Shown here one piece after another: positions 16,442 to 25,237 of a stretch of 35,334 nt of DNA. The stretch's first letter is position 1, and every line of letters starts with the position of its first letter. The DNA comes from Bacteroidales bacterium. GTDB taxonomy: Bacteria; Bacteroidota; Bacteroidia; Bacteroidales; UBA3824. The notes beneath the pieces were generated by a model. The model had not been told where the DNA came from. It saw only the letters and a list, made by a program, of their open reading frames with translations, and made no database searches. The position numbers and the translations under genes were made by a program. The DNA is taken from the NCBI GenBank assembly GCA_024413595.1, contig JAKSUC010000002.1, positions 1 through 35,334 of the forward strand, given 5' to 3'.

Positions 16442-18421
16442 ATGAATAATTTGCTAAAATTCTGCATTTTTGCAGTAGGGATTGTTTTGCCTTTATTTTC
16501 GTTTGCTCAAAGTGATACTACAATTGAGCGAAATTTAGACGAAGTTTTGGTTAAATCTAAGCGTAATAAGTTTTCTACAAATTCAACTCAAATTATTACT
16601 AATGAACAACTTAAATTAATAAGTGTAGAAAATATAGCTGAAGCTGTTAAACTTTTAAATGGTGTAAATGTAAAAGATTATGGTGGAATTGGTGGTCTTA
16701 AAACTTTGTCTGTTAGAAGTTTAGGTGCAAATCATACTGCTGTAATTTTAGATGGAATTGCTGTAAGTGATTGTCAATCTGGTCCAATTGACATTGGTCG
16801 TTTTAGTATTAATAATGTTGAAAATATACAATTGTCGATTGGTCATAACGATGCTTTATTGCAAAGTGCTAAAAATTTCGCTTCTGGATCTGTTTTGAAT
16901 ATAAATAGTTCAAAACCTGTATTTTATGATAAAAATAATAAATCTGAAATTATTTTAAAAACTGGTAGTTTTGGATATTTTAATTCTGAAATAAATACAT
17001 CTCAAAAGTTATCTAACAATTTGATTATTAAATCTGAATGTGAATATTTACGTGCTGATGGAAATTATCCATTCTTATTAAAAAATGGACGCAACATTTC
17101 AACAGAGAAACGTAATAATTCAGATATTCAATCAATTAGAGGGCAATTTGATTTATTTTTGTTAGATACAAATAAAAATGAATTGAATGTAAAAATTTAT
17201 GGTTATTATTCAGACCGACATTTACCTGGAGCTGTAATACTTTACAATCCAATTGCTCGTGAACAATTATGGGACAAGAATTTTTTTGTTCAAAGCAACT
17301 TTAAACATAAAATAAATAATAGTTTAAGTTACAGAATAATAGGCAAATACAATTATTCTTGGAATAAATATGAAGATCACAATGTAAAATATGAAAATGG
17401 TTTAAAACAAGATTTAAACAAACAAAACGAATTTTATATTTCGTCATCAATCTTAGCTTCTTTAAATAATAATTTTTTATTTTCTTTGGCTCTTGATGGA
17501 TTTTATAATACATTGAATAGTAATATGTTAAATAATCCACAACCTGATAGAATTTCATTATTATCTGCATTTAATTCAAAATATATTTCAAATAAATTTA
17601 GTGCAACTTTCACAATTGTAGGAACATATATAACTGAAAATGTAGAATTTGGAACAAAACCAGATTTAATTAAAAGATTATCTCCTTCTTTTAGTTTAAA
17701 ATTTAAACCTTTTGATAATAAAGATTTTATTATCAGAACTTTAATAAAAGAAACTTTTCGAGTACCAACATTTAATGAATTGTATTACACCACAATAGGT
17801 AGCACATATTTAAAACCAGAACGCGCAAAAGAATTTAATTTTGGATTATCGTATCAAACAAAAATTAGTAATAAATTTTTATTAGAATTATCAACAGATT
17901 ATTATCATAACAATGTGATTGACAAAATTGTAGCAATTCCAACCACATACGTTTGGAAAATGCACAATTGTGGTAAAGTAAAAATTGATGGATTAGAAAT
18001 TAATTTTGCTTCTAATTATCAATTTTTCAATAATTTAGATTTAGAATTTAATGTTGGATATAATTATCAAGAAGCAAAAGACATAACAGACAAAACTACA
18101 GTTTATTATAAACATCAAATAGCTTATACGCCTAAACATAGTGGAAATATTTCTGCAATTTTAAAAACAAAATATGTAAATCTTGGTTATTCGGCAATTG
18201 CTTCTGGTATTAGATATATTTCAAAAGAGAATATGCCTGAAAATGAGGTGGATAAATATATTGATCAATCAGTTTCAATTTCTAAAAAGATAGAATTTCA
18301 AAAGTTATATTTTATTATAAAATTTGATATTCTCAATTTTACAAATAAACAATATGAAATAATTCAATATTATCCAATGCCTGGACGACAATTTAGAATT
18401 TCAATTAATATTAATTTTTAA
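16442..18421 (+). CDS. btuB: TonB-dependent vitamin B12 receptor (BtuB-like)
   Basis: A 659-residue outer-membrane protein. The signal peptide (residues 1-23) ends FSFAQ. A TonB-box-like segment DEVLVKSK lies at about 33-40. The plug domain (about 45-160) contains LLNGVNVKDYGGIGGLKTLS and LDGIAVSDCQSGPID. The 22-strand barrel follows and ends with Phe (RISININF), the usual outer-membrane sorting signal. It has no SusC-type carboxypeptidase-like extension. Substrate assignment rests on the cobalamin riboswitch directly upstream and the BtuG/F/C/D-like genes downstream. First gene of the operon. It would import cobalamin or related corrinoids using TonB energy. Confidence 0.93.
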   Translation: MNNLLKFCIFAVGIVLPLFSFAQSDTTIERNLDEVLVKSKRNKFSTNSTQIITNEQLKLISVENIAEAVKLLNGVNVKDYGGIGGLKTLSVRSLGANHTAVILDGIAVSDCQSGPIDIGRFSINNVENIQLSIGHNDALLQSAKNFASGSVLNINSSKPVFYDKNNKSEIILKTGSFGYFNSEINTSQKLSNNLIIKSECEYLRADGNYPFLLKNGRNISTEKRNNSDIQSIRGQFDLFLLDTNKNELNVKIYGYYSDRHLPGAVILYNPIAREQLWDKNFFVQSNFKHKINNSLSYRIIGKYNYSWNKYEDHNVKYENGLKQDLNKQNEFYISSSILASLNNNFLFSLALDGFYNTLNSNMLNNPQPDRISLLSAFNSKYISNKFSATFTIVGTYITENVEFGTKPDLIKRLSPSFSLKFKPFDNKDFIIRTLIKETFRVPTFNELYYTTIGSTYLKPERAKEFNFGLSYQTKISNKFLLELSTDYYHNNVIDKIVAIPTTYVWKMHNCGKVKIDGLEINFASNYQFFNNLDLEFNVGYNYQEAKDITDKTTVYYKHQIAYTPKHSGNISAILKTKYVNLGYSAIASGIRYISKENMPENEVDKYIDQSVSISKKIEFQKLYFIIKFDILNFTNKQYEIIQYYPMPGRQFRISININF

Positions 18422-18433
18422 AAAAAATATAAA

Positions 18434-19525
18434 ATGAAGAAAAATTTTTTATTATTTGCAATTGCTTTATTAGCAACAACATGTGTTTTTAATTCATGTA
18501 AAGAAGATGAAGAAAATTTTAATGATGAAGGTTCAAAAGTATCTCTACCTGATGAACGAATTTTTATCTTAAATGAAGGAAGTTATGATGGAAATAATTC
18601 TTGTATAGATTTTTATGCCCCAAATAATGATTTAAATTCAGAAAATAAATCATTTATTTCAAATTTTAATTTTACTCAAAATGATATTAAATTAGGAGAT
18701 ACAGGTCAGGATATAATTGTGTACGAAAACAATATTTTTGTATCGGTTTTTGGATCAAGTTTGTTAGTAAAATATAATTCAGCTTTAGTAGAACAAGGTC
18801 GTGTTCAGTTTTCTGAACAAGATGGACAACCTCGTTATTTAACAGCAAAAGATAATAAAATTTACGTAACTTTGTATAGTGGAAAAATAGCAAAAATTGA
18901 TGCAAAAACCTTAATAATAGAAGATTATATAACAGTAGGCAAAAATCCAGAAGAAATAACACAAGATGCTAATAATCTTTATGTTGTAAATTCAGGGTGG
19001 GGAGCTGATAGTACAATTTCTGTTGTTTCAATAAAAGATTTTAGTACAATAAAAACTATAAATGTTGAAAATAATCCATTTTCTGTAAAATATTCTAATG
19101 GAAAATTATTTGTTTTGTCTTATGGAAAATTTTATGATTATCCTTTGCAAATGGTTGATATTTATAATAATACAGTTGAAACAATAGGCAATGGGGTTAA
19201 AATTGCAGAAAACGATGGAATTTTGTATGTAGTTCAGTCTATTACAGATTGGGCAACAAATAAAGTAGAAAATAATTTTTATTCATATAATGTTCAAAAT
19301 AATCAAAAAATAGAGCAATCATTTATTGATATTTCTGATTGTGAAGAAATTGCATCAAATTCAATTTATATGTTTGAAATAAATCCTAAAAATGGAGATT
19401 TTTATATTTCAACAAGTGATTTTGTAACAAACGGAATAGTTTATAGATTTAATAAAAATGGAAAATTAATTACTAAATTTACAAGCGGAGGAATAAACCC
19501 AAGTCATGCTGTGTTTATTTATTAA
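18434..19525 (+). CDS. btuG: Surface B12-binding beta-propeller lipoprotein (BtuG-like)
   Basis: A 363-residue lipoprotein (signal peptide with Cys at about 21 in FNSCKED) whose mature part is a seven-bladed-propeller-like protein. It has repeated strands of the type NNIFVSVFGS, NKIYVTLYSGKI-KIDA and NLYVVNSGWG. The start of the mature part, ERIFILNEGSYDGNNS, matches the pattern at the start of Bacteroides BtuG proteins. Those proteins sit on the cell surface, bind cobalamin with very high affinity and pass it to BtuB. The position directly after btuB in a riboswitch-controlled operon supports that role. It begins 12 bp after btuB and is in the same transcript. A generic YncE-like propeller would be the alternative. 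Confidence 0.85.
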   Translation: MKKNFLLFAIALLATTCVFNSCKEDEENFNDEGSKVSLPDERIFILNEGSYDGNNSCIDFYAPNNDLNSENKSFISNFNFTQNDIKLGDTGQDIIVYENNIFVSVFGSSLLVKYNSALVEQGRVQFSEQDGQPRYLTAKDNKIYVTLYSGKIAKIDAKTLIIEDYITVGKNPEEITQDANNLYVVNSGWGADSTISVVSIKDFSTIKTINVENNPFSVKYSNGKLFVLSYGKFYDYPLQMVDIYNNTVETIGNGVKIAENDGILYVVQSITDWATNKVENNFYSYNVQNNQKIEQSFIDISDCEEIASNSIYMFEINPKNGDFYISTSDFVTNGIVYRFNKNGKLITKFTSGGINPSHAVFIY

Positions 19526-19543
19526 TTATCAAAAAATTAAGAT

Positions 19544-20659
19544 ATGAAAAAGATTGTTGCAATCTGCATTTTTTTTATTATAAGTTCATGTTTTTCACCT
19601 AAAGAAGAAAATATTAAAAAAGGCGAACAAATTGAATTTAAATATGCCACATATTTGAAAATTAATAAGTTAGATGATTGTTATGAAGTAAACATTCGTA
19701 ATCCTTGGGATACAACCAAACTTTTACGAAAGTATTATTTTGTTAATAAAAATATTGAAAATCAATATAATTTTTCAGATGGAACAATTGTAAAAATTCC
19801 ACTAGAAAAGTCATTGATTTACACTTCTGTACATTCATCACTCGTTTATGATTTAGGAGCTGAAAGTCAAATTGGCAGTATTTGTGATACTGAATATGTT
19901 AAAAATAAAAATGTTAAAAATTTATTACAAAGTGGCAAAATAAAAAATGCAGGTTCTGCAACAAATCCTAATATTGAAAAATTTATAACATTAAAACCAG
20001 ATGCAATTTTACTTTGTCCATTTGAAAATAGTGGTTATGGACTTGTTGAAAAATTAAATATTCCTATTATAGAATGTGCAGATTATATGGAAGTTTCACC
20101 ATTAGCACAAGCGGAATGGATTAAATTTTTTGGTATTTTGTATGGAAAAGAAAATATTGCTGATAGTTTATTTCAAGAAACAGAACGTAAATATTTAGAA
20201 ATAAAAATGTTAGCACAAAAATCAAATTATCATCCAACTTTAATATCAGAATTAAAAACAGGTTCTGCTTGGTATGTTTCTGGAGGACAAAGTACTATGG
20301 GACAATTTTATATAGATGCAGGGTTCGATTATATTTTTAAGAATGTTGCAAAAACAGGCGCAATTCCATTGTCAATAGAGCAAGTATTTGAAAAAGGCGA
20401 AAATGCTGATTTTTGGTTGTTTAAATATTATAATACTAATGATTTAAACTATAATGATTTAAATGTTCAAAATGATTTTTATAAAAATTTTAAAGCATTT
20501 CAAAAACATAATATATATTGTTGTAATACAAACAAATGTGATTTTTTTGATGAAATAGAATTTCATCCTGAACTTTTGTTGAAAGATTTGGTTAAAATAA
20601 AAAATCCAGAATTGTTTCAAGATTATAATTTAAAATATTTTAAAGCATTAGAAAACTAA
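19544..20659 (+). CDS. btuF: Corrinoid ABC transporter substrate-binding lipoprotein (BtuF-like)
   Basis: A 371-residue type-III periplasmic binding protein. The signal peptide MKKIVAICIFFIISSC ends in a lipobox, so it is a lipoprotein. The two-lobed PF01497-like fold is indicated by SSLVYDLGAESQIGSICD in the first lobe, IEKFITLKPDAILLCPFEN (about 145-163), and the second-lobe segment ending EFHPELLLKDLVKI. It would capture corrinoid delivered by BtuB and present it to the BtuCD transporter. Third gene of the operon; the next gene begins 1 bp after its stop. Iron-siderophore binding proteins have the same fold; the riboswitch context favours cobalamin. Confidence 0.9.
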   Translation: MKKIVAICIFFIISSCFSPKEENIKKGEQIEFKYATYLKINKLDDCYEVNIRNPWDTTKLLRKYYFVNKNIENQYNFSDGTIVKIPLEKSLIYTSVHSSLVYDLGAESQIGSICDTEYVKNKNVKNLLQSGKIKNAGSATNPNIEKFITLKPDAILLCPFENSGYGLVEKLNIPIIECADYMEVSPLAQAEWIKFFGILYGKENIADSLFQETERKYLEIKMLAQKSNYHPTLISELKTGSAWYVSGGQSTMGQFYIDAGFDYIFKNVAKTGAIPLSIEQVFEKGENADFWLFKYYNTNDLNYNDLNVQNDFYKNFKAFQKHNIYCCNTNKCDFFDEIEFHPELLLKDLVKIKNPELFQDYNLKYFKALEN

Positions 20660-20660
20660 A

Positions 20661-21677
20661 ATGCAAAAAAAATTATTTATATTATTGTCTATCTTATTGA
20701 TTATATTAATATTATTAAATATTTTGATAGGAAGTGTAAAAATACCAATATCAGAAATATTTAAAATATTGATATACAAAAGTAATGAAAATCAAACTTG
20801 GCAAATAATAATAATGCAATCACGTGTTCCACAATGTATAACAGCCTTATTTTGTGGTGCATCGTTGTCAATTTCAGGATTATTATTGCAGACATCATTT
20901 CATAATCCGTTAGCAGGACCATCAATTTTAGGAATAACAACAGGAGCAAGTTTAGGAGTTGCCATTGTAACATTAATTTCTGGTGGTGTTTTGTCGATGG
21001 GAACATTTTCGGGATGGTCTTTTTCAATAATAGGTGCAATTTTAGGAGCATTTGTTGTTATGTTTATTATATTAATACTCAGTAATTTAATAAAAAATAA
21101 TATAATGTTGTTAATTGCAGGAATGATGGTTGGATATGTAGCATCTTCTGTAATTTCGTTGTTAAATTTTTATGCCACATCTGAAGGTGTTCATTCATAT
21201 ACAATTTGGGGAATGGGAAATTTTGGAGGAGTTTCGTTGTCGCAACTTCCATTATTTGTTATAGTTAACGTTATTGGCTTATTATTGTCTATTTTTTTGA
21301 TAAAACCATTAAATGCTATGCTTTTAGGAGAAAATTATGCTCAAAATTTGGGAATAAATATCAAAAGAATTCGAAACATTTTATTATTATCTACAGGAAT
21401 ATTATCAGCCATTGTAACAGCATATTGCGGACCAATTTCGTTTATAGGACTAGCTGTTCCGCATATTTCAAGATTGATTTTTAAAACGCAAAATCACAAT
21501 ATAATTCTTCCTGCAACTATGATTTGTGGTGCAATTATAGCCTTGATTTGTAATTTATTAAGTATAGTTCCAAGCGATGGTGGTATTTTACCAATAAATG
21601 CTATAACTCCAATTATTGGTGCGCCAATAATAATTTATGTAATAATTAACCAACGAAAAATTCAATATTTTAATTAA
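20661..21677 (+). CDS. btuC: Corrinoid ABC transporter permease (BtuC/FecCD family)
   Basis: A 338-residue integral membrane protein with about nine to ten membrane helices. Family motifs include RVPQCITALFCGASLSISGL followed by LLQTSFHNPLAGPSILGITTG near the N-terminus and YCGPISFIGLAVPHISR (about 253-269) near the coupling region with the ATPase. Two copies form the translocation channel of a BtuCDF-type importer in the inner membrane. It starts 1 bp after btuF and is followed 2 bp later by btuD. Confidence 0.95.
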   Translation: MQKKLFILLSILLIILILLNILIGSVKIPISEIFKILIYKSNENQTWQIIIMQSRVPQCITALFCGASLSISGLLLQTSFHNPLAGPSILGITTGASLGVAIVTLISGGVLSMGTFSGWSFSIIGAILGAFVVMFIILILSNLIKNNIMLLIAGMMVGYVASSVISLLNFYATSEGVHSYTIWGMGNFGGVSLSQLPLFVIVNVIGLLLSIFLIKPLNAMLLGENYAQNLGINIKRIRNILLLSTGILSAIVTAYCGPISFIGLAVPHISRLIFKTQNHNIILPATMICGAIIALICNLLSIVPSDGGILPINAITPIIGAPIIIYVIINQRKIQYFN

Positions 21678-21679
21678 TT

Positions 21680-22678
21680 ATGAATGAATTTATAATTTGT
21701 GGTAAAAATATCTTAATTGGTTATGAAAAAAAGCCAATTAGTTATAATTTATTGAATTTTAATTTAATAAAAAACAAATTAACAGTATTATTAGGTTCAA
21801 ATGGAGTTGGAAAATCAACCTTAATCAAAACAATTTCACAACTTTTACCTAAAATTTCTGGAGATATAAAAATTTATAATAAAAATATTGAAGAATTTTC
21901 ACAAGAAGAATTATCTAAGACAATATCAGTTGTATTAACCGATAAAATATCAGCAGGAGGATTAACAGTAGAAGAATTAGTTTCTTTAGGACGCCAGCCA
22001 TATACAGGATTTTTGGGTAAATTGTCATTAAATGATAAATTATTAGTAACCAATGCAATAAATTCAGTTAAATTATCACATAAATCGAATAGTTTTGTTG
22101 CAAATTTGAGTGATGGTGAAAAACAAAAAGCATTAATAGCCAAAGCATTAGTTCAGGAAACCGAAATTATAATACTTGATGAGCCAACTGCATTTTTGGA
22201 TATTTCTGCAAAAGTAGAAATTTTAAATTTGTTACGAGATTTAGCTCAAAATCATAATAAAACAATATTATTGTCTACTCACGATATTGAATATGCTTTG
22301 AAAATTGCTGATTATTTGTGGATTATAAACAATGACGGCTTATTTTGTGGACAAACAGAAGATATGATTTTGTCAGGAAAAATTGATTTAATATTTAATA
22401 ATAATTTACTAAAATACAATATTTTAACTAATACAATTGAAAATAAATTTCAATTTAAAAAAACAGCATTTTTAGAATGTAATGATGACATTGTTAAAAT
22501 ATTAATAACCAATTTATTAAAGCGAAATGGTTATAAAATTTTAGCTAAAAAAAATGATTATGATATTTTAATTATAGTTATGTCTAATAATTGTTTTATA
22601 ATTAAAAATAGGCTAGGAGAGGTAAGAGAAATTGAAGGATTTGAAGAATTTGAAAAAGTAGTTAGTAGTAATATTTAA
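21680..22678 (+). CDS. btuD: Corrinoid ABC transporter ATP-binding protein (BtuD-like)
   Basis: A 332-residue ATPase subunit. Walker A GSNGVGKS (39-46), a Q-loop replaced by VVLTDK around 84-89, signature LSDGEKQK (143-150), Walker B IIILDEPT (163-170) and H-loop His201 are visible. The ATPase domain ends near residue 245. About 85 more residues follow, longer than E. coli BtuD (249 aa), and resemble a small alpha/beta unit (ECNDDIVKILITNLLKRNGY, later DYDILIIVMSNN). Similar tails occur on some Bacteroidota siderophore/B12 ATPases as far as I recall. Last gene of the operon; its 3' end overlaps the left arm of the terminator hairpin. Confidence 0.93.
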   Translation: MNEFIICGKNILIGYEKKPISYNLLNFNLIKNKLTVLLGSNGVGKSTLIKTISQLLPKISGDIKIYNKNIEEFSQEELSKTISVVLTDKISAGGLTVEELVSLGRQPYTGFLGKLSLNDKLLVTNAINSVKLSHKSNSFVANLSDGEKQKALIAKALVQETEIIILDEPTAFLDISAKVEILNLLRDLAQNHNKTILLSTHDIEYALKIADYLWIINNDGLFCGQTEDMILSGKIDLIFNNNLLKYNILTNTIENKFQFKKTAFLECNDDIVKILITNLLKRNGYKILAKKNDYDILIIVMSNNCFIIKNRLGEVREIEGFEEFEKVVSSNI

Positions 22679-22719
22679 AAATTATAATTTAAATAATATA
22701 CTACTAACTGCTATTTTTT
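22660..22719. terminator. Long hairpin terminator between convergent genes
   Basis: AGTTAGTAGTA (22660-22670) pairs with TACTACTAACT (22699-22709), and the AT-rich inner part (ATATTTAAA / TTTAAATAATAT) extends the stem imperfectly. A T-run follows at 22713-22719 on the plus strand. It ends the B12 operon, and its left arm is inside the last codons of btuD. It may also serve the convergent minus-strand gene. Confidence 0.75.
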
Positions 22720-23873
22720 TATTGCGTAATAATACCTTCGTCAGAAATATTAGGAATATTATCGTAAATATCAGTTTTTGTAAGATCTTGTATAACCTTG
22801 ATAACCCTTTTTTGAGAGTCGATATGAGGTCCTTTGTTAGGTGGTTTTATCTGATATGTAGGAATAATTTGAGCAGAAATAAAATTTCCAGTTTTACTAT
22901 CCATTTTAACTCTGAAAATAGGCGCAAGTCCGTTAACACCTGTAATATTAATATTGCTGTAAGTAGCAAAATTTCCCATACTATAAGCAATAAATTTGTT
23001 TTTGTAAATTTCAACAGCACGAGTTACGTGTGGACCATGCCCAAGAACAATGTCAGCACCTGCGTCGATAACAGTATGAGCAAATTTATAAACATTACCA
23101 CGATTTTGACCTAAAAATGTTTCATATTGACGAGTAACGTGTTGATGGTCACGACCTTCTGCTCCTCCATGAAACGAAACAATAACAATATCACAAGTTT
23201 CTTTTAATTTTTTTACTAGTTCACAAGCGTGAGCGTGATCGGTGATTTGAACAGTTCCTTGATTGGGTGCAAAAGCACAAAAACCATATTTTATTCCATT
23301 AACTTCAAATTCGGCAGTTGGTTTTTCAGTAAAACCAGCCCAATTGATTTCTAAACTATCTAACAAATGTTTTGCATTTTTTTTGCCATATTCGCCAAAA
23401 TCACCACTATGATTGTTGGCAACACTAACAACATTAAAACCAGCATCTTTAAAACATTTAGCATATTTTCTTGGCATTCCAAAAGTGAAACAAGTTTTTG
23501 GATCGTTGCAATTTTTAGCACCTAATTTAGTATCAGAAAAAGTACCTTCAACATTACAAAAAACAACGTCTGCATTTTTAAAATAAGGACTAACTTCTTC
23601 TAATAAATGACTTGCATCATTATTTGGAGGACAATACGACATATTTGGAACAACACTTCCCAACATAATATCGCCTACAGCTATTAATGTTATTGTATCA
23701 ACGGAAGTTGGTTCGTTTATAATTTTAGTTGAATTTTCTATAGAAATAGAAGTTGTGTCTATTTTTGCTAAAGTATCAGCAATCGCCTTTGCTGTTGTGT
23801 CTTGTGCATAACTTTTATTTGCAACAAACAAACTGATAATTAGTAAAAAAGAAAATGATAAAAATTTGTTCAT
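22719..23873 (-). CDS. CapA-family metallophosphatase-like secreted protein
   Basis: A 384-residue protein with a cleavable signal peptide (residues 1-23, ending KSYA before Q). The PGA_cap/CapA domain covers about residues 58-330. Motifs are LIAVGDIMLGS (62-72, metal-binding GD), CNVEGTFSD, VVSVANNHSGDFG (the NNH motif), VIVSFHGGAEG and DIVLGHGPHVTRAVE. Such proteins belong to the calcineurin-like superfamily and are named for poly-gamma-glutamate capsule synthesis, but most members outside Bacillus have no proven substrate. No capB/capC genes are nearby, so a role in capsule synthesis is not supported. A Ser/Thr-rich linker lies between the signal peptide and the domain. Single gene, convergent with btuD. 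Confidence 0.9.
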   Translation of the reverse strand: MNKFLSFSFLLIISLFVANKSYAQDTTAKAIADTLAKIDTTSISIENSTKIINEPTSVDTITLIAVGDIMLGSVVPNMSYCPPNNDASHLLEEVSPYFKNADVVFCNVEGTFSDTKLGAKNCNDPKTCFTFGMPRKYAKCFKDAGFNVVSVANNHSGDFGEYGKKNAKHLLDSLEINWAGFTEKPTAEFEVNGIKYGFCAFAPNQGTVQITDHAHACELVKKLKETCDIVIVSFHGGAEGRDHQHVTRQYETFLGQNRGNVYKFAHTVIDAGADIVLGHGPHVTRAVEIYKNKFIAYSMGNFATYSNINITGVNGLAPIFRVKMDSKTGNFISAQIIPTYQIKPPNKGPHIDSQKRVIKVIQDLTKTDIYDNIPNISDEGIITQ

Positions 23874-23981
23874 TATTTTATTTTTTTAGAAATATTTGAT
23901 TACGAATTTTAAGAATAATTAATTAACTTTGAACTTATATAAACTAACTAAATTTTATACAAATGATTTTAGCTAATTTAT

Positions 23982-24251
23982 TTAATTACAAGAAATTAAG
24001 TTTTGTTGTTTTTGGATTTCAGTCAAAGCTTTGCTTAATTGATCGGGGCAAGACGTACCTCTGCCACCACAATCGATGCCTGAAAGTTTTGAAATAACGT
24101 CGTTAATCTTCATGTTTTCAACTAATTTTGAAATTCCTTGATGATTTCCCATACAACCGCCATAAAATTGTACGGATTTAATAATATCGTTATCAATTTC
24201 AATTTCAATTAATTGGCAACAAGTTTTTTGGGTTCGATATTGGTATTTCAT
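23982..24251 (-). CDS. TSCPD domain protein
   Basis: An 89-residue protein of the small TSCPD family (TIGR03905-like). The motif GTSCPDQLSKAL is at about 68-79, preceded by GGCMGNHQGIS (31-41) and GIDCGGR. The conserved Cys residues (including CC near position 11) suggest metal or nucleotide binding. The same domain occurs at the C-terminus of B12-dependent ribonucleotide reductases, but the stand-alone form is uncharacterised. Monocistronic, divergent from the ABC exporter genes with 54 bp between starts. Confidence 0.88.
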   Translation of the reverse strand: MKYQYRTQKTCCQLIEIEIDNDIIKSVQFYGGCMGNHQGISKLVENMKINDVISKLSGIDCGGRGTSCPDQLSKALTEIQKQQNLISCN

Positions 24252-24291
24252 AATATATTTTTTAAAATAATTATCAATAATAAACGCATCA

Positions 24292-24299
24292 CAAAAATA
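24292..24299 (-). promoter_or_regulatory. Candidate -7 box for the TSCPD gene
   Basis: The minus strand reads TATTTTTG here, matching TAnnTTTG, about 40 bp before the TSCPD start. It overlaps the leader of the divergent ABC ATPase gene. No -33 element was confirmed. Confidence 0.35.
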
Positions 24300-24305
24300 T
24301 AAAAT

Positions 24306-25235
24306 ATGTTAGAATTAAAAAATGTAACCAAAAAATATGGTGATTTTTGTGCAGTTAAAGATCTGTCATTTAAGGTTGAAGAAGGAAAAATTGTTGGATT
24401 AATAGGTCCAAATGGAGCTGGAAAATCTACCACTATTAGAATGATAATGAATATCATAAATCCAAATAGTGGAGAAATAATTTTAGATGGTCAAAATTTA
24501 ACAATCCAAGACAAAGATAAAATTGGATATTTGCCAGAAGAGCGTGGTTTGTATAAAAAAGAAACCGTTGTTAATATGCTAACTTATTTAGCATCGTTAA
24601 AAGGCATGTCAAAACAAGATATAAATAAAGAAATTGACAAATGGCTTAAAAAATTTGGTTTGTTTGAATGGAAATACAAAAAGTTGGAAAATTTGTCGAA
24701 AGGAATGTCTCAAAAAATTCAATTTATTTCTACCATTCTTCATAATCCTAAAATAATTTTTTTAGATGAACCATTTTCAGGATTAGACCCAGTTAGTAGT
24801 GATGAACTTTTGTCAATAATAAAAGAATTAAAACAAGACGGACGCATTATTTTGTTTTCGACACACATAATGGAAACTGCCGAATTGATTTGTGATCATA
24901 TAGTTATGATAAATCACGGACAAAAAATACTTGATGGAACACTTCAAGAAATTCGTCAACAATTTGGTTCAAATTCTATAACAATAGAATGTAATGGCCA
25001 ACCAAATTATTTACAAAAAATACAAGGAATTATTGACGTTAAAGAACGTGGTAATCAATATGATATCACTTTTGATATAAATATTGAAATAAATGATTTG
25101 TTGATTGAAATAATTACAAAAGCTAAAGAAAATAACTGTTTAATAAATAGTTACAAAGTTTCACAACCTTCATTACATTCAATTTTTGTAAGTTTAGCAA
25201 ACGAAAAAACAATTAAATCATTAGGAGACAATTAA
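24306..25235 (+). CDS. ABC exporter ATP-binding protein (NatA-like)
   Basis: A 309-residue ATPase with Walker A GPNGAGKS (34-41), signature LSKGMSQK (130-137), Walker B IIFLDEP (150-156) and H-loop His187. A DUF4162-type C-terminal region (about 215-305) follows, as in NatA and related export ATPases. The segment GYLPEERGLYKK (74-85) is typical of this subgroup. It is coupled to the permease gene that starts 2 bp downstream. NatAB of Bacillus exports sodium; the true substrate here is unknown. Confidence 0.93.
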   Translation: MLELKNVTKKYGDFCAVKDLSFKVEEGKIVGLIGPNGAGKSTTIRMIMNIINPNSGEIILDGQNLTIQDKDKIGYLPEERGLYKKETVVNMLTYLASLKGMSKQDINKEIDKWLKKFGLFEWKYKKLENLSKGMSQKIQFISTILHNPKIIFLDEPFSGLDPVSSDELLSIIKELKQDGRIILFSTHIMETAELICDHIVMINHGQKILDGTLQEIRQQFGSNSITIECNGQPNYLQKIQGIIDVKERGNQYDITFDINIEINDLLIEIITKAKENNCLINSYKVSQPSLHSIFVSLANEKTIKSLGDN

Positions 25236-25237
25236 TT

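Noticed and set aside
22719..23873. Poly-gamma-glutamate capsule locus
   Set aside because: Only the CapA-like domain protein is present; no capB, capC or other capsule genes are in the window.
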